DNA of 46,794 nt. Origin: a virus. The stretch is taken from IMG/VR virus record IMGVR_UViG_3300033388_000770, positions 1 through 46,794 of that record; one strand, given 5' to 3'. Numbering within the stretch: the stretch's first letter is position 1; the number at the start of each line of letters is the position of its first letter. Below the pieces are notes generated by a model. That model did not search any database. It saw only the letters and a list, made by a program, of their open reading frames with translations, and had not been told where the DNA came from. Below are positions 17,303-28,700 of this stretch, in pieces. The translations under genes were made by a program, and so were the position numbers.

Positions 17303-18277
17303 ATGTCGTACTACTATAAATACAATTTTATTTCCCCAGAGCCTATATACGCTACTGTAAAAGAAGAACTTAAAAGTTACTTTGATACAGGTGCTGTAGA
17401 TGATTTGCTCTTCCCTACCTATCTAGACAAGTGTCTAAGAAAGCTAGGCAGAACTACTTATGTAATAAGTGAACAAGTGTTGTTTATTGAAGACTTTCAA
17501 GCAAGATTACCAGATAACTTTCATGCTGTTAGAGAAGCTTGGATGTGTGCTGAGATACCAGGAAACCCTTATCCTTCTGCTACATCATTCTATTCACAAG
17601 CAGCTAATGCAACAACAATACAAATATCCCCACTAACAATAGGAGGAACACCTTGTAACAATCCTGAGTGTCAACATCCAAGTTGTGATGGTACATGTAT
17701 GCCTGAATTAGTTCAAGCAGTATATAAAACAAACAACGAGATAGCTAGATCATATAGACATAGTTATTTACTAAGACCAGGTAATATTTCTACAAGAAAA
17801 CAATGTGATGTAAGTTACAGAAATGACTGGAACAACTTTGCACCACCTGTAAGAGAGTTTACTCCTGGATCTGCAACCTATGATTCATTTGATATTAGAG
17901 ATAATAAGTTTGTAACTAATTTTAGAAATGGCGTAGTTCACTTAATGTTTTATGCCACAGAATATGATACAACAGGAAATCAACTGGTTCCTGATAATTA
18001 TCGTATAGCAGAATATGTTGAATCATTTCTTAAGTTCAAAGTTTTTGAAACATTAACTAATCAAACAAATGATGAAACTTTTAATCAACTTCAACAAAAG
18101 CTGGCTTATTATAAGCAAGAATATAATGAGAAGTATATAGAAGCAGAGATTGAAATTAAAAAACAAACTCCTTGGGAGAAACAAAGGAGAATAAAAAAAG
18201 ACTTGAACAGGTTTAACAAGTATGAACTTCCAACTCGTACAAATAGATACGGTACAAGAAGAAGACGCAATAATTAA
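17303..18277 (+). CDS. Probable head-tail adaptor / ring protein
   Basis: 324 residues. The N-terminus is helical (TVKEELKSYFDTGAVDDLLF, then LDKCLRKLG) followed by a beta region, consistent with adaptor proteins that dock on the portal. A compact Cys/His cluster, CNNPECQHPSCDGTC near residues 116-130, could bind a metal ion. The C-terminal 60 residues are a charged helix (KQEYNEKYIEAEIEIKKQ) and a strongly basic tail (RYGTRRRRNN). It directly precedes the muzzle gene, the place of the portal-proximal ring protein in known crAss-like maps. The adaptor assignment is inferred from this order and from secondary structure. Confidence 0.58.
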   Translation: MSYYYKYNFISPEPIYATVKEELKSYFDTGAVDDLLFPTYLDKCLRKLGRTTYVISEQVLFIEDFQARLPDNFHAVREAWMCAEIPGNPYPSATSFYSQAANATTIQISPLTIGGTPCNNPECQHPSCDGTCMPELVQAVYKTNNEIARSYRHSYLLRPGNISTRKQCDVSYRNDWNNFAPPVREFTPGSATYDSFDIRDNKFVTNFRNGVVHLMFYATEYDTTGNQLVPDNYRIAEYVESFLKFKVFETLTNQTNDETFNQLQQKLAYYKQEYNEKYIEAEIEIKKQTPWEKQRRIKKDLNRFNKYELPTRTNRYGTRRRRNN

Positions 18278-18282
18278 GAATT

Positions 18283-21200
18283 ATGGCTAAACAGCAATCA
18301 AAAAAAGATTCTGACAAAACAAAGAAGCAGGGTAACATTAGATTAAATCCAAGTGTTGCTAGGACAGGATTAAACCTAGACAGCTCTATTAATCAAGTTG
18401 GTCCTGGAAGACTTACGTATGCTTTAAATGCTGCTGTAGAAAACTTTGACTCTAGTTCTGTAAACTATCAGAATGAGCCAGGTAATGAGTTGTGTTTAGA
18501 TTTTCCTTCAGGATATAAACTTATTGGTTCTCATTTTATTCCTGAGAAACGTAAGAATATATTCTTTTTAGCCAACCCAAGTATAGGAGGTAGCGAGATT
18601 GGGTTTATGGACAATAATGATTGTCAATATCAAACACTTGTAAATGCTCCTTGTCTTAACTTTGATGTAAATCATCCAATCCCTAAAATTGTACATAGAA
18701 TAACAAACTGTTCAACAGAACTCTACTGGACAGATGGAGTTAATCCTAGAAGATATTTAGACATAGAAAATATTCCTTATGTAATTAATTTAACAGCAGA
18801 GGGTAGCATTTGTAATTCTACAGAAACTGATCAGCTTGATTGTAATCAGCTTAAAATTCAACCTAACTTTGACATACCTCAATTAATGATCACTCAGATC
18901 AGAAATATAGGTAATTTAAAAGCAGGTACATATCAGTTTGCAATTCAATACTCAGACGCAAGTGGTAATGAACTTACATCATACTATTCTGTAACTAACC
19001 CTTTACCTATTGCTGATGAGTTTACAACAACAGTAAACTTTGATTACCCAGTAGGGAAATCTATTGTTGTAGGTGTATCTAATTTAGATTTATCAGGACA
19101 GTTTGAATATTACAACTTAGCCGTAATAAAAACTATAAATAACATAACTTCAGTTGAAATTGTTGGTACATATAGTATTGAAGATTCTACAAGAGAAGTA
19201 ACTTATACAGGAGGAGATCAGTCACCTATACAGCTTTCCATATCAGATATATTTGAAAAGTTTCCATATTATGATATTGCACAAGATGTTACAGCTGTAC
19301 AAGATGTTCTTGTTTGGGACAATCTTACATCTATTGATAGAATCAACTACCAGTCAATTGCAAATCAAATAACACTCGGTTGGGAGACTTACAGAATACC
19401 AGCAGATGAAAATTATGCAGATGAATTAAATGCTGTGAATCTTCGTGGATACATGCGTGATGAAGTGTATGCATTTGAAATTGTATTTTTATTAAAGAAT
19501 GGTAAACAGACAGACGGTTTTCACATTCCAGGAAGACAAAGGGGTAGTAACGAATCTTATCCTGATGTAGCTGATTCAGGACCTAATCAAAATAACGATT
19601 TTATTGGAGACCCTGACTACTATGCTGGTGATGTAGGTTATAAATCTTGGTGGAAAGTTTACAATACAGCTTCTGTGACAGGAGCCTCTACAGGACAATC
19701 TAGTGATCCAAACTACAAAGGACCTTGGGAATATGGTGAGTTTGCATACTGGGAATCAACAGAAACGTATCCTTGTGAGCCAGATGTTTGGGGAGATTTA
19801 TCTGAACAACCTATCAGACATCACAAATTTCCAGATGTAGCAGTAAGTCCTATTATAGAAAACGGACCAATAGTGTATGACAATGATAAAATTGTTCCTA
19901 CAATGCAGGACGATGCTGTATTTCCTATTGGTGTAAAAATAGATAATACACAGGTATTTCAATTAATTCAAAATTCTGGATTAACACAAGATCAGAAAGA
20001 TGATATTGTTGCCTACAAGATTGTAAGAGCTGACAGAGGAACAAACAAATCTATAATAGCAAAAGGTATACTTAGAAATGTAAACAAGTATACTAGAGAT
20101 GAAGAAGACTACTACTATCCTAACTATCCGTATAATGATCTATCTTCAGACCCATATATTTTAGCAAACAATAATGCATGGAGTGCTGACTCTGAAGCAT
20201 ACTTAGTGTATTTACCAGAAGCTGAACCAGATACAAGTACTTTTCTTGCAATAATTCAAGGACTTGAAGTAACGGTGAATGAAAATGAGGGCGTATTTGA
20301 GTATACTAGTGCACTGAATGGTAAAGTGACGCAAGCAGTTATACAATTAGATGAAGTTGTTGAAATCTGTTCATTAACAAGACCTGTTCCACTTTTAGGT
20401 AAGATGGTAATTGGTCCTGGTAATTATGATGTATGGAGAGTATTTACTGATAATACTCTGACTTCATGTGGACATAGAATACGTTGGTTTGATCCATTTA
20501 CTGATTGGAATGATACACCTTATGTTGATGGGGTATTTAGAACCCAATATATGTTTGATAATGGAGCTATAGGTAACTCAAAGAAATATACAGTTATTAC
20601 TGAAGTGGGAGCATCAGCACCAGACGTGATAGAATGTGGTAGAGTTTGGGTAGGCTGGTGGGTAGATTGTTGTAGACCTAGACAGACATTAATGCCAGAG
20701 CAAGTGTTTGGTCCTGGAGAAGTTGAAAATCCTCCAGGGGTTAAAAAAGGTTCTGATTATGAAGGATCCAGTACAAGTAACAATGGCTGGATAGGTAGAA
20801 GAACAAAAAGTAGAAGATCTTCTTTAGGTTGTAAAGCTGAAAAACCTCAACCTTCAATTGAAGAACAAGAAGGTGAAGACATTACATACAGACAAGTATT
20901 TAATTCACCAGAAACATCTTTTGGCCAACCGTTCTTAGGAAGTGTGTTAAAGCTTGAGAGTGTAATGTTCGGTGGTGGAAAAGCTCATTGGGTAAGCGTT
21001 AAAGATAATGCTAACTACAAGCTTCTTTCTAAAGAGGCCCAACAAGATGCATTAGATAGCTCAAAGAAAATGGCTAGCTTATCAGATCCAGAAAGTTTAG
21101 GTGTGATGTTTACAGCATATCAAGCATATCTAACTATCTACGTAAATGGTATTACAAGAAAGAACTATGCAATGTCATTTAACTCTAGAGCTAATTATGA

Positions 21201-24200
21201 TTATTCTTTTGATATAGGTAATAATGTAAATGGAGGAATCAAACAAAGAGACATAGATTTAACTAGATACTTAATACCAGGTGTACAATCATTAGGTCCT
21301 AAGGAAGAGTATTCTATAAATAACTGGAACAGAGAGACTTCTGTGTTTATAAAAACATTGGAGGAAAGAGAATTACCTAGTAGTACTATAGTGTCTGTTC
21401 CCCCTTTACCTTTTCCAAGTCAAACACCTAGTCTACTTAGTGTAGGAGATCCACTTATAGAAGATAAATCTAGATTTACAATAGGTAATAAAGGTGCATG
21501 TCCTACTCCTGAAAAACAACAAGATCTTACAGTAGTATCATACTATGCATCTATGAAAAACATTTTTCCAAATCAATATGGACAAATGTATTCATATACT
21601 ACTATTGATACAGGATATCAAGCACTTGTAAAAGAAACAGGAACTTCTACAATATTTGGTGGAGATACATTTATTTCTAGATTTGCATTTAAAACAAAGC
21701 TTCCATACTTTATAGATAATAGAGTGGGTGCTCCAGATGATAGTGATATATTTTACGATGAGATTGGTAATATTGGATACCCAAGATATTGGCACTCTGC
21801 AAGATCTATATTAGAAGATTATAATTTAGATTTTGATGGTGAAACAACTCCTGTAAGAAACCTAATTTCATACAAGGCACACAACTTTGATTGTCCTAAT
21901 GATCCATCTACTATAGAACCAGGAGGAGGAGCATATAGAACTTTCTATGATGGATATATGTATTTGTTTGCATATGGTATTCCAAACTTCTATTGTGAAA
22001 CTACATACAACACAGACTTACGTCAAGCATTTAATAATAAAGAAGGGGACTTCTGGCCTCACGTAAGTTCTGGCATTCCTGATGATTGGTTACAAGAAAC
22101 AAACGTACCTATTGCACAGGATAACACTTATTATTATAATGTAACATATTCTAAACAGAACAAAGAGAACGTATTCTCACATCTTCCACCTGATTGGAAA
22201 GATGACTTATGTTATACAGTGTTCCCATTCAGAGCTATTTATTCTGATGCAGCTATAACAACTGCTGACTCTAGAGTTAATAACTGGTTAGTTTATAGAG
22301 CATTATCATTTCATGACTTCCCACAGAATTATGGGAATCTTACATCATTAGATGGTATTCAAAATAAAGCAATACTTGCACGATTTGAGAACAAGTCATT
22401 ATTATATAACAATCTTCTTACAATTGACACAAGTAATCCACAAGCTGCATATATTGGTAATCCAAGACTATTTGATAGTTCTCCACCAATTGACTTTGCT
22501 GAAACAGATTTAGGATATGTAGGAAGCCAGAATAAGTTCTTATTAAAAATACCCCAAGGTCAAATCACTGTAGATGCTAAGAGAGGACAAGTGTTCCTAG
22601 TTTCAGGAACTAAAGTTCAAGATCTTACAGCATTTGGTTCTGGTGTAAATAGGTTTATGGCAGATCATTTACCTTTTGAGATACTCGAACATTTTCCAAA
22701 TGTACCTACAGACAATCATTTTAACAGTATTGGATTACATGGTGTATATGATAGTAAGTTTGAAAGAGTAATTATTACCAAGCGTGATTATATTCCTCTT
22801 CGTGATGATATTCAATATGATGAAGACACAGGAGAGTTCTATATTGAAGGTGAAACTGCACGTCTTTTCAAACAAGCAGATCCAACAGCAAAATTACCAA
22901 ACAATTGTCAACCATATATAAGTTCAACATTTGAAGGAACTTTACGCATTGAATATATTCCTTGTGGGGATGATGTTATTGAGCTTATTGAATTTGAGTG
23001 TCAAGGTAATAGTTGTGGAGGAGTTTTGGTGCCATGTGCTGAACAAATAATATTTAGTAATGTAAGTCTTATAGGATTAGGTTCTTGTGGAGATGAGACA
23101 ACTACAACTACTAGTACGTCTTCTTCAACTACAACTACCACTACAACATCTAATGAAACTACTACTACTACAACTACAGTAGAGGTAACTACTACCACTA
23201 CAACTTTAGAAGAAGTCCCTAGTGATCCTCCAAGGCATATAATATATCTTGAAGATGAAGAATATTTCTGTAATAAATCTTGGACAATCTCCTTTGACTT
23301 TAATACAAAGAGTTGGATATCTTTTCATTCATATATTCCAAACTTCTACATAGGAGAGAATAACTTCTTCTATTCAGGGGTAAATGGATGTTGTACAAGT
23401 GATGGTTCTGCAAATCTTGAAGTTCTAGCAGGTGAACTATTACCTCCTACTTTACCAACCACTACTACCACTACTACAAAAACAACATTGTTTCCAACTA
23501 CAACAACTACTACTACATTTAGAGATTTAGTAATAGAGGGTGGTGAAGTTACACCTACTTATTGTGAACTTTCTGGTGGTACAGGAATAATAACAATAAC
23601 TACCACTACAACAGCTCCATGTTACACTCCATCAGAGAATTCAATAACTGATAGTTTTTTAGAAGGATATCAAATAGTTGGAGGATCTCCAACAATTAGC
23701 ACAGGCTCATCACAAGATGCGTGTAGAGCAATGAATTTAATATCTTCAAATGTATTAGGAATTTATATACAAGTTTCTTATGACAGTTATGATATAGGTG
23801 AAGCAGTATATGTTTGGGATCCAATAGCTCCATATTGCGAAGGTCTTTCAGAAGGTTGGTATTCTAATACAGAAAATACCGATAGTGTCTTTTATGTAGC
23901 TTCTAATTCTAGAATTGAACAAATAGAATATTGTGATTCCTGTTTAAGTACAACTACTACTATAGCTCCTCCACCAGAACTAGATGAATGTTGTGGATTT
24001 GTTTCAGTAACTCCTGAAGGCTTATACATAAGTGGAGGTTCTGAAGACTCTGATACACAAGATGGTTATGTAAATGTTCCAGGATTTGCATACTCAGCAA
24101 CAACAGGTGTTGCTTTTACGTCAAGTAAGTTATGGACTATAGATACAGACATAAAAGAATGGGACATTACACTTTCTCCATTTACAGCAACATTCAACAG

Positions 24201-24921
24201 AGATATAACATATGGAGAAACTCCAAGCGTTGCAGGTAATATTGCACTAAGTGATACGGTATTGTTAGGTGTAGATTCTACTGTAGCTCCACAGAAGATT
24301 CTAGAAATAGATATTACAGCAAATACAGCTGTAGTAAATGTACAATTTGAAATACAACTAAATAGAGTTGTTGAAAGTAATTTATTATACACTAAAGAAA
24401 ATAAGTTAGTTTTAATATCTAAAGACGGACTAGACTACTACATTACACAATTTGATTACTCTAGTGGTAATGTTGAATTAGATGTAAGTCTTGGACAACT
24501 CACTGGACGTATTATGTTATTTGAATGTGATTGTATAATTAATGTTATACTTGACAATGTATTATACATATTTGATTCAACTCAAGGGCTTGTTAATGTA
24601 AGTGAAACAGATCCTAGTCTTATTCCACCAGGTGAGAGTGCTAAAGATTTTAAAACACTGAGTCAATCAGCAGCATATCTAAATTGTGGAATTGAAAATA
24701 CAACCACAACAAGTACTAGCACATCTACTACAACTAGCACCACTACACTTTCACCAACTTGCTATGAGTATGAAGTAAGTGGACCAATAGCAACATACTA
24801 TACAGATTGTTTTGGTCAGCAACAAGTAATAAGTTTAGGTAGTGGACAAACACAAATAGTATGTGCAGGTCTAGGAATAATAGGAGCAACATTAATAGGA
24901 CCATGTAACAACCCAGTTTAA
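18283..24921 (+). CDS. Muzzle / tail stabilisation-type protein with extended C-terminus
   Basis: 2212 residues. Residues 1-1560 look like the core: a conserved start (NPSVARTGLNLDSSINQVGP, then GRLTYALNAAVENF) and long beta-rich sequence, as expected for the P22-gp10-like/muzzle class. A poly-Thr linker (about 1604-1645) is followed by the family motif CNKSWTISFDFNTKSWISFH, then PNFYIGENNFFYSG (about 1660-1700). Everything after residue 1705 looks added: Thr linkers, small Cys domains and a propeller-like part (about 1900-2130) resembling that of the protein at 6584. The expected family C-terminal region is missing here and is found on the next gene, so the muzzle appears split. The protein likely forms the distal tail knob. 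Confidence 0.75.
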   Translation: MAKQQSKKDSDKTKKQGNIRLNPSVARTGLNLDSSINQVGPGRLTYALNAAVENFDSSSVNYQNEPGNELCLDFPSGYKLIGSHFIPEKRKNIFFLANPSIGGSEIGFMDNNDCQYQTLVNAPCLNFDVNHPIPKIVHRITNCSTELYWTDGVNPRRYLDIENIPYVINLTAEGSICNSTETDQLDCNQLKIQPNFDIPQLMITQIRNIGNLKAGTYQFAIQYSDASGNELTSYYSVTNPLPIADEFTTTVNFDYPVGKSIVVGVSNLDLSGQFEYYNLAVIKTINNITSVEIVGTYSIEDSTREVTYTGGDQSPIQLSISDIFEKFPYYDIAQDVTAVQDVLVWDNLTSIDRINYQSIANQITLGWETYRIPADENYADELNAVNLRGYMRDEVYAFEIVFLLKNGKQTDGFHIPGRQRGSNESYPDVADSGPNQNNDFIGDPDYYAGDVGYKSWWKVYNTASVTGASTGQSSDPNYKGPWEYGEFAYWESTETYPCEPDVWGDLSEQPIRHHKFPDVAVSPIIENGPIVYDNDKIVPTMQDDAVFPIGVKIDNTQVFQLIQNSGLTQDQKDDIVAYKIVRADRGTNKSIIAKGILRNVNKYTRDEEDYYYPNYPYNDLSSDPYILANNNAWSADSEAYLVYLPEAEPDTSTFLAIIQGLEVTVNENEGVFEYTSALNGKVTQAVIQLDEVVEICSLTRPVPLLGKMVIGPGNYDVWRVFTDNTLTSCGHRIRWFDPFTDWNDTPYVDGVFRTQYMFDNGAIGNSKKYTVITEVGASAPDVIECGRVWVGWWVDCCRPRQTLMPEQVFGPGEVENPPGVKKGSDYEGSSTSNNGWIGRRTKSRRSSLGCKAEKPQPSIEEQEGEDITYRQVFNSPETSFGQPFLGSVLKLESVMFGGGKAHWVSVKDNANYKLLSKEAQQDALDSSKKMASLSDPESLGVMFTAYQAYLTIYVNGITRKNYAMSFNSRANYDYSFDIGNNVNGGIKQRDIDLTRYLIPGVQSLGPKEEYSINNWNRETSVFIKTLEERELPSSTIVSVPPLPFPSQTPSLLSVGDPLIEDKSRFTIGNKGACPTPEKQQDLTVVSYYASMKNIFPNQYGQMYSYTTIDTGYQALVKETGTSTIFGGDTFISRFAFKTKLPYFIDNRVGAPDDSDIFYDEIGNIGYPRYWHSARSILEDYNLDFDGETTPVRNLISYKAHNFDCPNDPSTIEPGGGAYRTFYDGYMYLFAYGIPNFYCETTYNTDLRQAFNNKEGDFWPHVSSGIPDDWLQETNVPIAQDNTYYYNVTYSKQNKENVFSHLPPDWKDDLCYTVFPFRAIYSDAAITTADSRVNNWLVYRALSFHDFPQNYGNLTSLDGIQNKAILARFENKSLLYNNLLTIDTSNPQAAYIGNPRLFDSSPPIDFAETDLGYVGSQNKFLLKIPQGQITVDAKRGQVFLVSGTKVQDLTAFGSGVNRFMADHLPFEILEHFPNVPTDNHFNSIGLHGVYDSKFERVIITKRDYIPLRDDIQYDEDTGEFYIEGETARLFKQADPTAKLPNNCQPYISSTFEGTLRIEYIPCGDDVIELIEFECQGNSCGGVLVPCAEQIIFSNVSLIGLGSCGDETTTTTSTSSSTTTTTTTSNETTTTTTTVEVTTTTTTLEEVPSDPPRHIIYLEDEEYFCNKSWTISFDFNTKSWISFHSYIPNFYIGENNFFYSGVNGCCTSDGSANLEVLAGELLPPTLPTTTTTTTKTTLFPTTTTTTTFRDLVIEGGEVTPTYCELSGGTGIITITTTTTAPCYTPSENSITDSFLEGYQIVGGSPTISTGSSQDACRAMNLISSNVLGIYIQVSYDSYDIGEAVYVWDPIAPYCEGLSEGWYSNTENTDSVFYVASNSRIEQIEYCDSCLSTTTTIAPPPELDECCGFVSVTPEGLYISGGSEDSDTQDGYVNVPGFAYSATTGVAFTSSKLWTIDTDIKEWDITLSPFTATFNRDITYGETPSVAGNIALSDTVLLGVDSTVAPQKILEIDITANTAVVNVQFEIQLNRVVESNLLYTKENKLVLISKDGLDYYITQFDYSSGNVELDVSLGQLTGRIMLFECDCIINVILDNVLYIFDSTQGLVNVSETDPSLIPPGESAKDFKTLSQSAAYLNCGIENTTTTSTSTSTTTSTTTLSPTCYEYEVSGPIATYYTDCFGQQQVISLGSGQTQIVCAGLGIIGATLIGPCNNPV

Positions 24922-24922
24922 T

Positions 24923-25786
24923 ATGAAAACAATAGTAATAAAATTAACTTTTTCTGGACCAAACGCAGGCCCATTTGACATACTTACTCGGTCAAGACAA
25001 GTATTGTTATTAGCTGTGACTAGAGATCAGTTAATAAATGGAATTACTGTTAATGTTGATGACAATGCTTCATCAATTATAATTAGATCAAACGGAGATT
25101 GTAAATTTGAAAAAATCATACCACTTGTAGATATTCCTATGGATGAGTATCAGGAAGCTAAATATGCTCAAGATACTACAGGATGTTTGTGGACACACCT
25201 AAGGAATCCACAAATATATAATTATTACTATGGTAATATTGAACCCTACATTATAGAATACCCATTTGCTTATAAATATAACGATGAGATACTTCAGAAT
25301 GTAAAAGATTATAGTAAAGTGTATAGATATTTACCTTCAACAGCTGGAGCTTTTGATAGTAATAGAAAAGTACAAATAGATGATAAATGGTTTAACAAGG
25401 CTGTATTATATAACGGTCAACAGTCTACAGGATTGTTGGAACTTGTTCCTAAGCCAGAAAATAATCTGTCAGCATATATGCAATATCCTATATTAAATAA
25501 TGACAGTAAGACTATTACGTTCACCAAAAGTGATAACTTTTATCAGTATAATACATTCTGGGCATTACAGAAAAATGAGCAGATACCACTATTTAATACA
25601 TCTTGTCAATCTCTTTCTATTGATAAAGTTATTAATCAATCTAATATGGACTATGGTCCTAAATCATTTGGTAAGTCAACCCTTAGAGCTAAAAACTTAA
25701 AGGTGAGACATATACTTGATGACTCATCAACAACACACATTATAAGTCAGTTTATTGTAACACCATCACAAATATCATATAAGTAA
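24923..25786 (+). CDS. Split-off C-terminal domain of the muzzle, fused behind an FDLYSD-type domain
   Basis: 287 residues, beginning one base after the muzzle stop. Residues 1-70 are a divergent FDLYSD domain (NAGPFDILTRSRQVLLLAVT ... SSIIIRSNGDC). Residues 75-287 read like the end of crAss-like muzzle proteins as I recall it: YYGNIEPYIIEYPFAYKYND, WFNKAVLYNGQQSTGLLELV, TKSDNFYQYNTFWALQKN, LSIDKVINQSNMDY, and LRAKNLKVRHILDD. These would normally continue the upstream polypeptide. The two frames differ and both ends look finished, so this is probably a genuine gene fission with domain capture rather than a sequencing error. Confidence 0.72.
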   Translation: MKTIVIKLTFSGPNAGPFDILTRSRQVLLLAVTRDQLINGITVNVDDNASSIIIRSNGDCKFEKIIPLVDIPMDEYQEAKYAQDTTGCLWTHLRNPQIYNYYYGNIEPYIIEYPFAYKYNDEILQNVKDYSKVYRYLPSTAGAFDSNRKVQIDDKWFNKAVLYNGQQSTGLLELVPKPENNLSAYMQYPILNNDSKTITFTKSDNFYQYNTFWALQKNEQIPLFNTSCQSLSIDKVINQSNMDYGPKSFGKSTLRAKNLKVRHILDDSSTTHIISQFIVTPSQISYK

Positions 25787-28700
25787 TGGCAAAAGGTTTA
25801 ACAGCATCTAAAGCAAAGAAGATACTCGAAGATGGAACAGTTCGAGGTAAAGCGCTTACAGAGAAACAAAAGAAGTTCTTTGGAGCTGTTGCTGGTGGTG
25901 CTACGCCTTTAAAAAAGCTTAATGGTGGTTGGTTAGATAAGTTTGCTATGGGAGGAAGTCTTCCTGGTGCGTCTGGTATGATGTATGCACGTACATCTGG
26001 AACATCTCCTGAAGAACCTAAGAAAGCTCAGGAGGGCACTATACAATTAGATGAGGTAGTTGTAACTGCACCAGGAAGAAAGAAAGATACAGCCTTTCGT
26101 GACTCAGATAAAGATGGGAATGTAGTTTCACGATTTTTGAATGTAGGTAGGGGAAAGAAAAGAGAAGAGTTATTTAAGGACATGCCTGAGTATTTGCAAA
26201 TCAATGATAATGGTGATTATGTTCTTTCGTTAGATCAACAGCAAGAACTTGAAAATCTAGGTATTACAGACTTAGATAGTTATAATGATTATTTTGGAAC
26301 AAATTATAGTAGAGATAATGCACTAAATGAGTTTAATTATCTAAACTACTATAAGCCTCAATATGATGATATGATTAGTAGTATTCATGGTGCTACTAAT
26401 CAAGCAGCAAAAAACATAATGACAGCTGCATCATTTATACCTATAGTAAGAGGTGCTAGTATGGCAAGTAAAGCACCGCAAGCATATAGATACTTAGCTA
26501 ACAGTCCTGTTGGAAGAGCTGCTTCTAAATATATAGGAAAACCTTTTTCTAAGTCACTGAATTATAAACCTTTTGGAGGCCCTGTAAGTATAGGTAATGC
26601 AATAGATGCAAGTAGTGCAGCTTATGCTGCTTACGCTACTCCTGAAGCATATCGTCAATATCAAGAAAATCCTAATTTTGATACAGGATCAGATCTTGCC
26701 TTAACAGCAGTAGATCTAGTACCATTTAGTGAAATATTTACAGGAGGTAAAAACATTAGAAAATTATATAATAAAGGTAAAAACTTACTTACAAATGATT
26801 TGAAACCAAACCCAAACATGTACTATAGGGGCATTGGGCAATCTGGATTAGATGATATTACGGAAAGTGGTTTACTAAGAGCAAAGCCTGCAGATAAAAT
26901 TCCTTTTAATGGAATGGGAACTAAATTTGATTTTGCAAAAAGATTTAACAATTTATATGTTACCCCACGCCTTAGTGTAGCTGATCGATATGGTAGAGGG
27001 GTTGTTGCTGAGATTCCAAAAGATGTAGCAAACTTTTCTAAGAGGTATAAGAATAGTGATTGGAGTATGATGACTGACAATCAAATACCTATAGAAGAAG
27101 TAAACTTATACAAGAAGAATTTCTTTGGAAACTACAAACCAGTAAATATTCCACAACCACCACTTAGTAGTATGCCTTTTAGTAAACCAAACATCTATCC
27201 AACAAGTAGCCCACTTCCTAAAAGCATGGAACCTTATCTCTCTAGGAGAGTATATCCATTTAATAAAGAGCAAGAGATATTTGAATCCTTCTTGCCCATA
27301 GAAGCTCAGCTTAAGAACATAGATTTAAAAAGCATTAGATATGATGCAGATGGAAACATCATACCTAACATGGAATATGGAGGTGAGATAGATAAAGCAC
27401 AATGGGGAAAATTGTTAAAGCTTGCAAAGAAATATGGAAGTAAAGCAGTTGATTATTTAAAAGGTCTTAGATCAGAAGGACAAATGGTTACCAATGCTGC
27501 AAACACAACTGGTAATGTTAAGTATCTGGATGAGTTAAGTTATGAGGCAAAGAAAGATATACGTGACCTAAATTATAAAGTTCAAAGTAAAACTGATAAA
27601 GAAACAAGAAAGTTAGGTAAACCACATGTAGCACAAGAAGAGTATGGTGAAGGTTGGAAATATTCAGATGAGGTAGACTTTAACAATCCTGAAGAGGTGG
27701 CAGCACATAGAAAGAGATGGATTGATTCACAAAAAAAAGGTAACTTTTTATATCAGAATCGCAGTTTTCCTTTATTTGACGAAACTAGTGATATCTTTAC
27801 AGACTTAACTAGATACGATCTTAATTCTTTTGTAGGTAATAGTATTGATAGACCATTTGCCACAAGACTTGGTAACAGATATACAAGCGCTTTAGGTGAA
27901 GGTACAAGTTATACTATAGGCGGAACATTAAATCCTAGACCTCAAGATTTTTTAACACAAGACGTTTCTATTCGTAGTGGCGAGTTTGATAAAGCTTGGA
28001 AGTATGATGAACCTCTTAAAGAAAAAATGGATGGTGAAATATCAAGATTTTTCAATAGTTTGTACGAACCTAAGACTTCTAAAATAGATTTTGGAGACTT
28101 ACTAAAAAATAAAAACCGTAGTGGTGGAGATATACCTAAAGCTCAAGTTGGTTTGTTAAATAAGCTATATAAGATGTATAAAGGAGTTAAGGGTAGCTCT
28201 AATGTTGTAGAACCTATGTTAAAATCTGGTATAACAGCAAGAAGATTATCAGGTGACCAGTTATACAATACGCATCGATATAGTGCTAAACAATTAGATC
28301 AGTTACTAAAAGAATCAAGAGAGTTTTTAAAAAATACTCCAAGTGAGGGATATGAAAACTCAACTAAATTTAAAGCTGAAGCATTAAGAAGAATTGAAAA
28401 TTTAGAACAAGGAGTAAAAAAAGATCTCGCATTACAAGAAATTGCAAAAAGGTCTAGAAGGACAGTTGGAGATGATACAGGTACATGGATGGCTAAGTCT
28501 TACGTTGATGCACCTTCAAGTGATCAACTAGGTCATGTAACTACTTCAAACAATTTATGGGATATGGTTTTTAAATCAGATGGAAAAATGATACCATATT
28601 CTAAGTCTGAAACTTTATATTTTAATAGAGGTGGTGAAGGACAGTTAGCAAGAATAAGAATGATGGCTCCTGAAAATCAAGGAGGAGGAATTAATCTTAT

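Noticed and set aside
18283-25786. Intron or intein splitting the muzzle gene
   Set aside because: The intervening part consists of Thr-linked surface domains. No intein splice motifs (Cys/Ser start, HN before Cys) or homing endonuclease signatures were seen, and both genes have natural ends.
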